DNA of 64,000 bases from Chryseobacterium sp. ISL-6 (lineage in GTDB: Bacteria; Bacteroidota; Bacteroidia; Flavobacteriales; Weeksellaceae): positions 1-64,000 of the forward strand of contig NZ_JAGGPT010000011.1 in the NCBI RefSeq assembly GCF_018613715.1, written 5' to 3'. Each line of letters opens with the position of its first letter. The first letter of the stretch is position 1. The notes under the pieces are model-generated. The model worked only from the letters and a program-made list of their open reading frames with translations. It ran no database searches and had not been told where the DNA came from. The translations under genes and the position numbers were made by a program. Positions 61,521 through 64,000 of this stretch are shown here, piece after piece.

Positions 61521-61667
61521 TTATGGACAAACATAAGTTATCAGTCTACAAAGTCCGTTACAACAATACGTATTGGTTCCTGGACAACCACCATCGTCTG
61601 TTCTGCAAGCTATTCCTCCTTTTACGATTTTCAGCTCATCTCTCGTTAATTTTTTAATGTTTTTCAT
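61521..61667 (-). CDS. 48-residue double-glycine-leader, cysteine-rich peptide (bacteriocin-like)
   Basis: ATG 61667 to TAA 61521. Residues 1-18 form a Lys/Glu-rich leader MKNIKKLTRDELKIVKGG ending in Gly-Gly, the classical recognition site for C39-peptidase ABC exporters. The predicted core of 30 residues starts IACRTDD and contains six Cys (21, 28, 35, 36, 40, 47), enough for three disulfides, and ends VCP. Such 'bacteriocin-like' peptides with this leader are common but little studied in Chryseobacterium. No transporter with a C39 peptidase or modifying enzyme lies in this window. Secretion and activity are inferred. Confidence 0.75.
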   Translation of the reverse strand: MKNIKKLTRDELKIVKGGIACRTDDGGCPGTNTYCCNGLCRLITYVCP

Positions 61668-61801
61668 AATAAATAGATTTAGTTTATATGAGAATATCAG
61701 ATTCCCTATTGATAACTAAATTAATACAATTCTATTAACAAAAAAAATTATTCAACAGTTTTTGAATAATTAACGTTAAATATTATGAGATGCTTATGAA
61801 T

Positions 61802-62779
61802 TTAATCAAAATCTTTTTTATTATTCTCATCCTTTGTAGGATAGCCTGTTAGCATATCTTTGTGAAGTTCATCTGACAGTAATTTTTCTATTCTAAGCTT
61901 TCTGATAGCCATATTAAGCTCATTGCCAAATAAAAGAAGATAGACATTTACATTTACCCAAACCATTAAAAGGATCATACTTCCAATAGAGCCGTACAAA
62001 ACGTTGTATCTCGCAATATCTTTTACATAAATAGCAAAAATATAGGTAGTAAGAACAAAAAGAACTGTCGTTAAAATAGCCCCTGGAACCGCTTGTCTGA
62101 ATCTGGCGATTTTCACAGTTCCCAACCAGTAAAACATAGCAAGTAAAATAAAGTAAAAAAGAGGAAAAGATACAAATCCTATAATTTTCGAAAGGTTTTT
62201 CACTAACCATGAAACGTTATGTGTAGGTGTAAATAATTTAAGCACGACTTCTACATAATAGACTCCAAAAAGAGCTAAGAATACGATGGTTATAAAACCA
62301 ATTGTAATAAAAAAAGAAAGTATAAATTCTTTTACATCAGTGAGTTTTTCATCTGAATTTTCATTAAATCCATTGATCAGCGAGAAAGTTCCATTTGTTG
62401 CAAAAACCAATGCCAGAACGATCGTTAAATTACTGATCCCCCTCATATTGGGAATAATACTTTTTTCAATATATCCCCGCACATCCGTTTCCATATTTGA
62501 TGGAAAAACATTGTGGATTAAAACTTCAAAAATATAAAAATGCAGTTTATCATAATGAGGCATATAAGGTAAAACAGATAACAAAAAGAGGAGAAACGGG
62601 AACAGACTTATTGTAAAGCTCCATGAAATAGCTGCGGCCTTTCTTCCTATTTTATCTTTAAATATACCTGAAATATAAATTTGAAACATCTGCCAAAGTG
62701 ATATTCCCAGTACAGGAATATGTATATCGTCTAAGAATTCTTGAATTTTCAAGATAAAATTAGGAACTTTTATACCCAT
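61802..62779 (-). CDS. YihY/virulence factor BrkB family membrane protein
   Basis: 325 residues with about six transmembrane helices (for example SWSFTISLFPFLLFLLSVLPY, ISNLTIVLALVFATNG, LLMVWVNVNVYLLLFGNELN). The conserved amino-terminal DKIGRKAAAISWSFT and the late YGSIGSMILLMVWVNV are family marks. A hydrophilic C-terminal tail (ELHKDM.., ending NKKDFD) is cytoplasmic. The function of the family is unsettled; the tRNA-processing role once given to it is not accepted. It starts 2 bp before the stop of the DUF4421 gene in leftward order and is likely co-transcribed. Confidence 0.88.
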   Translation of the reverse strand: MGIKVPNFILKIQEFLDDIHIPVLGISLWQMFQIYISGIFKDKIGRKAAAISWSFTISLFPFLLFLLSVLPYMPHYDKLHFYIFEVLIHNVFPSNMETDVRGYIEKSIIPNMRGISNLTIVLALVFATNGTFSLINGFNENSDEKLTDVKEFILSFFITIGFITIVFLALFGVYYVEVVLKLFTPTHNVSWLVKNLSKIIGFVSFPLFYFILLAMFYWLGTVKIARFRQAVPGAILTTVLFVLTTYIFAIYVKDIARYNVLYGSIGSMILLMVWVNVNVYLLLFGNELNMAIRKLRIEKLLSDELHKDMLTGYPTKDENNKKDFD

Positions 62780-62781
62780 AA

Positions 62782-63810
62782 TTATTTTAGAATATTATCT
62801 ATTTTATCAAAATTTCTATTGACAAATTTTGGAGAATTAAACCTTAATCCTATTCCAGCCCTAAACTGCCACTGGGTAGAAGAATAGAAATTCTCATTTG
62901 AACTATTTACCCAGTTTAACTGGGTACCTGCTCCTATAAACCATTTTCCATTATCATAGCCAACTCTGACATTAGAATTGACTCCTATATTGAATTCATG
63001 AAAAGCTTCATCGAGTAATTTTGAATAATAAAGTTGAGGATAAAATTCAACCACAGCGTACCAGTTATTATTAATTACCCTTTGGATACCTGCTCCCGTC
63101 CTTAATGCTAACCTAAGGTCTTTAGTAGCAGAACTTCCCTCTCCACCATCTAAAACTTCCCCCAGATATATCGCTCTATCCGAATCACTCAATATATTAT
63201 ACTGATAAAACAAACCTGTAATAATAACAAAATCATTTTTCAAAGGCTGATACGTCATATTTGTATAACTTCTGTAGTTTTCCTTATTTCCAAGCCATAG
63301 GTAACTTGTTTCTCCTTTAAAAGAGCGGTATTTTGCATCGGGAAATTGAAAATATGCGTCACTTATATTTAAATTCAGCCCCTCCATTAGCATGGTCATA
63401 TATCTTTTTGTGTCCTCAAAATATAATCCTTTGATCTGGTTATATCCTACCATTTGTCTAAGCTTTGGGGTCAGGAAAAAGGCAAAACCTACGCTGAAAT
63501 ATTTGGTCTTCCCCTTAATATCATCGTCATTATTTATTTTAATTAATTTAGGTGTAAAAGAAATACTCGTATCCAGCCATCTGTATCTTACAAAAAATTC
63601 GGTATAAAAAGAATCGTTAGGCTTCAGCCTGAAGGTTTCCTTTTGAAAACGAACCCCAAAAGAATTATTAACATAACTTACCCCTGCGACTATTGAAATT
63701 TTATTTTTATCCTCATCAATTTTTTTTTCATCATCACCTGTAACCTCCTGGCTAAAAGAAGTTAAGGGGAAATATAAAAATATACAGGAGATTAATCTCA
63801 ATGTCATCAC
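62782..63810 (-). CDS. DUF4421 secreted/outer-membrane protein
   Basis: 342 residues with a signal peptide (1-20, ending TSFSQ) and a beta-rich body with alternating aromatics (for example KYFSVGFAFFLTPKLRQMVGYNQ, TNMTYQPLKNDFVIITGLFYQ, NIGVNSNVRVGYDNGKWF), a layout consistent with an outer-membrane barrel. I associate the profile with DUF4421. The last strand 'WQFRAGIGLRFNSP' precedes a short tail. No known function. Head of a two-gene unit with the YihY-type gene. Confidence 0.78.
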   Translation of the reverse strand: MMTLRLISCIFLYFPLTSFSQEVTGDDEKKIDEDKNKISIVAGVSYVNNSFGVRFQKETFRLKPNDSFYTEFFVRYRWLDTSISFTPKLIKINNDDDIKGKTKYFSVGFAFFLTPKLRQMVGYNQIKGLYFEDTKRYMTMLMEGLNLNISDAYFQFPDAKYRSFKGETSYLWLGNKENYRSYTNMTYQPLKNDFVIITGLFYQYNILSDSDRAIYLGEVLDGGEGSSATKDLRLALRTGAGIQRVINNNWYAVVEFYPQLYYSKLLDEAFHEFNIGVNSNVRVGYDNGKWFIGAGTQLNWVNSSNENFYSSTQWQFRAGIGLRFNSPKFVNRNFDKIDNILK

Positions 63811-63933
63811 GTGCTGTTGGTTACGTAAAAATACAGTTTTTTTTAAACTTAGAATACATTTAGGTACGTTGCTTTTGGATCATAATGAACAAAAAGCATT
63901 AAAAAAATAAGAAATAATTCCTTAAATTATGAA

Positions 63934-63941
63934 TATCTTTG
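63934..63941 (+). promoter_or_regulatory. -7 promoter element upstream of rlmH
   Basis: TATCTTTG matches the Bacteroidetes TAnnTTTG motif, 25 bp before the ATG of rlmH. The -33 TTTG is not evident at 19 bp. Confidence 0.5.
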
Positions 63942-63966
63942 CCCTCATTAAAATTGATTACATCCC

Positions 63967-64000
63967 ATGCGAATCAACTTACTCTGTATTGGAAAAACAG
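63967..64000 (+). CDS. rlmH: RlmH, 23S rRNA pseudouridine(1915) N3-methyltransferase, N-terminal fragment
   Basis: The first 11 codons (MRINLLCIGKT) match the conserved N-terminus of RlmH (MRIKLLAIGKT type), a small SPOUT methyltransferase acting on 23S rRNA in assembled ribosomes. The gene runs off the right end of the window, so nothing more can be checked. Confidence 0.8.
   Translation, partial: MRINLLCIGKT

Noticed and set aside
1..64000. CRISPR array, prophage, rRNA operon or replication origin
   Set aside because: No regularly spaced repeats, phage structural genes, rRNA sequence or DnaA-box cluster were found by reading the window.

Overview
The window is chromosomal DNA of a flavobacterium, most likely Chryseobacterium or a close relative in the Weeksellaceae. 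The DNA is AT-rich. Coding sequences rarely have a Shine-Dalgarno sequence. Several upstream regions carry the Bacteroidetes promoter signature TAnnTTTG, with TTTG/TTG about 19-21 bp further upstream. There are type IX secretion (T9SS) C-terminal sorting domains and Bacteroidetes-type arginine genes with an N-acyl-ornithine carbamoyltransferase. The genus is inferred; no rRNA or marker search was possible.

Layout. (1) 1-13,600 is an accessory polymorphic-toxin island. It holds an intact operon of a T9SS cargo protein, two large RHS-type secreted proteins (the second ending in a metzincin-like toxin tip), and a small lipoprotein that is probably the immunity protein. Behind it lies a graveyard: immunity-like fragments, a headless RHS tip with a duplicated-domain immunity candidate, a truncated AAA/OLD-type ATPase joined to an RHS relic, and a frameshifted small gene. 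The island ends at a tRNA-Ser(UGA). (2) 13,900-29,700 is housekeeping and small-enzyme territory: trxB, holA, a PD-(D/E)XK-like protein, HAD, dienelactone hydrolase, cupin, GNAT, DUF2911, DinB, Crp/Fnr, ada with a PEP-mutase-like gene and DUF1203, and an ABC transporter pair. (3) 29,800-35,450 is a pyrB-carA-carB pyrimidine/carbamoyl-phosphate operon, read leftwards from a canonical promoter and a leader with an attenuator-like hairpin. (4) 35,500-45,130 is an Lrp regulator, then a complete leftward arginine operon (GNAT acyltransferase, argG, argC, argD, argF', argB, argE, argH). A small zinc-ribbon/HTH protein, resembling the N-terminal half of an IS1-type transposase, is divergent from it. 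(5) 45,348-56,029 is a rightward short-chain-acid cluster: porin, MFS transporter, two small membrane proteins, a fused SLC5 permease/histidine kinase, a receiver-only response regulator, a PrpE-like acyl-CoA ligase and acs. (6) 56,089-64,000 has a T9SS sialidase-like repeat protein, spoT/relA, nhaA, a 48-residue double-glycine-leader cysteine-rich peptide, a YihY-family protein, a DUF4421 protein and the start of rlmH.

The carbamoyl phosphate made by CarAB is consumed by both PyrB and the arginine carbamoyltransferase, so regions 3 and 4 are metabolically linked. Region 5 looks like a sensing, import and activation module for acetate/propionate-like acids. Many intergenic gaps carry self-similar inverted repeats of several sequence families, and one encloses a remnant of a four-helix-bundle (23S rRNA intervening-sequence type) gene.

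The observations most worth following up are the RHS metzincin/lipoprotein pair, the pyr leader, the shared boxes at the arginine operon/regulator divergence, the duplicated 31-bp element in front of the ada operon and DUF1203, the repeat-bounded four-helix-bundle remnant, and the double-glycine peptide.
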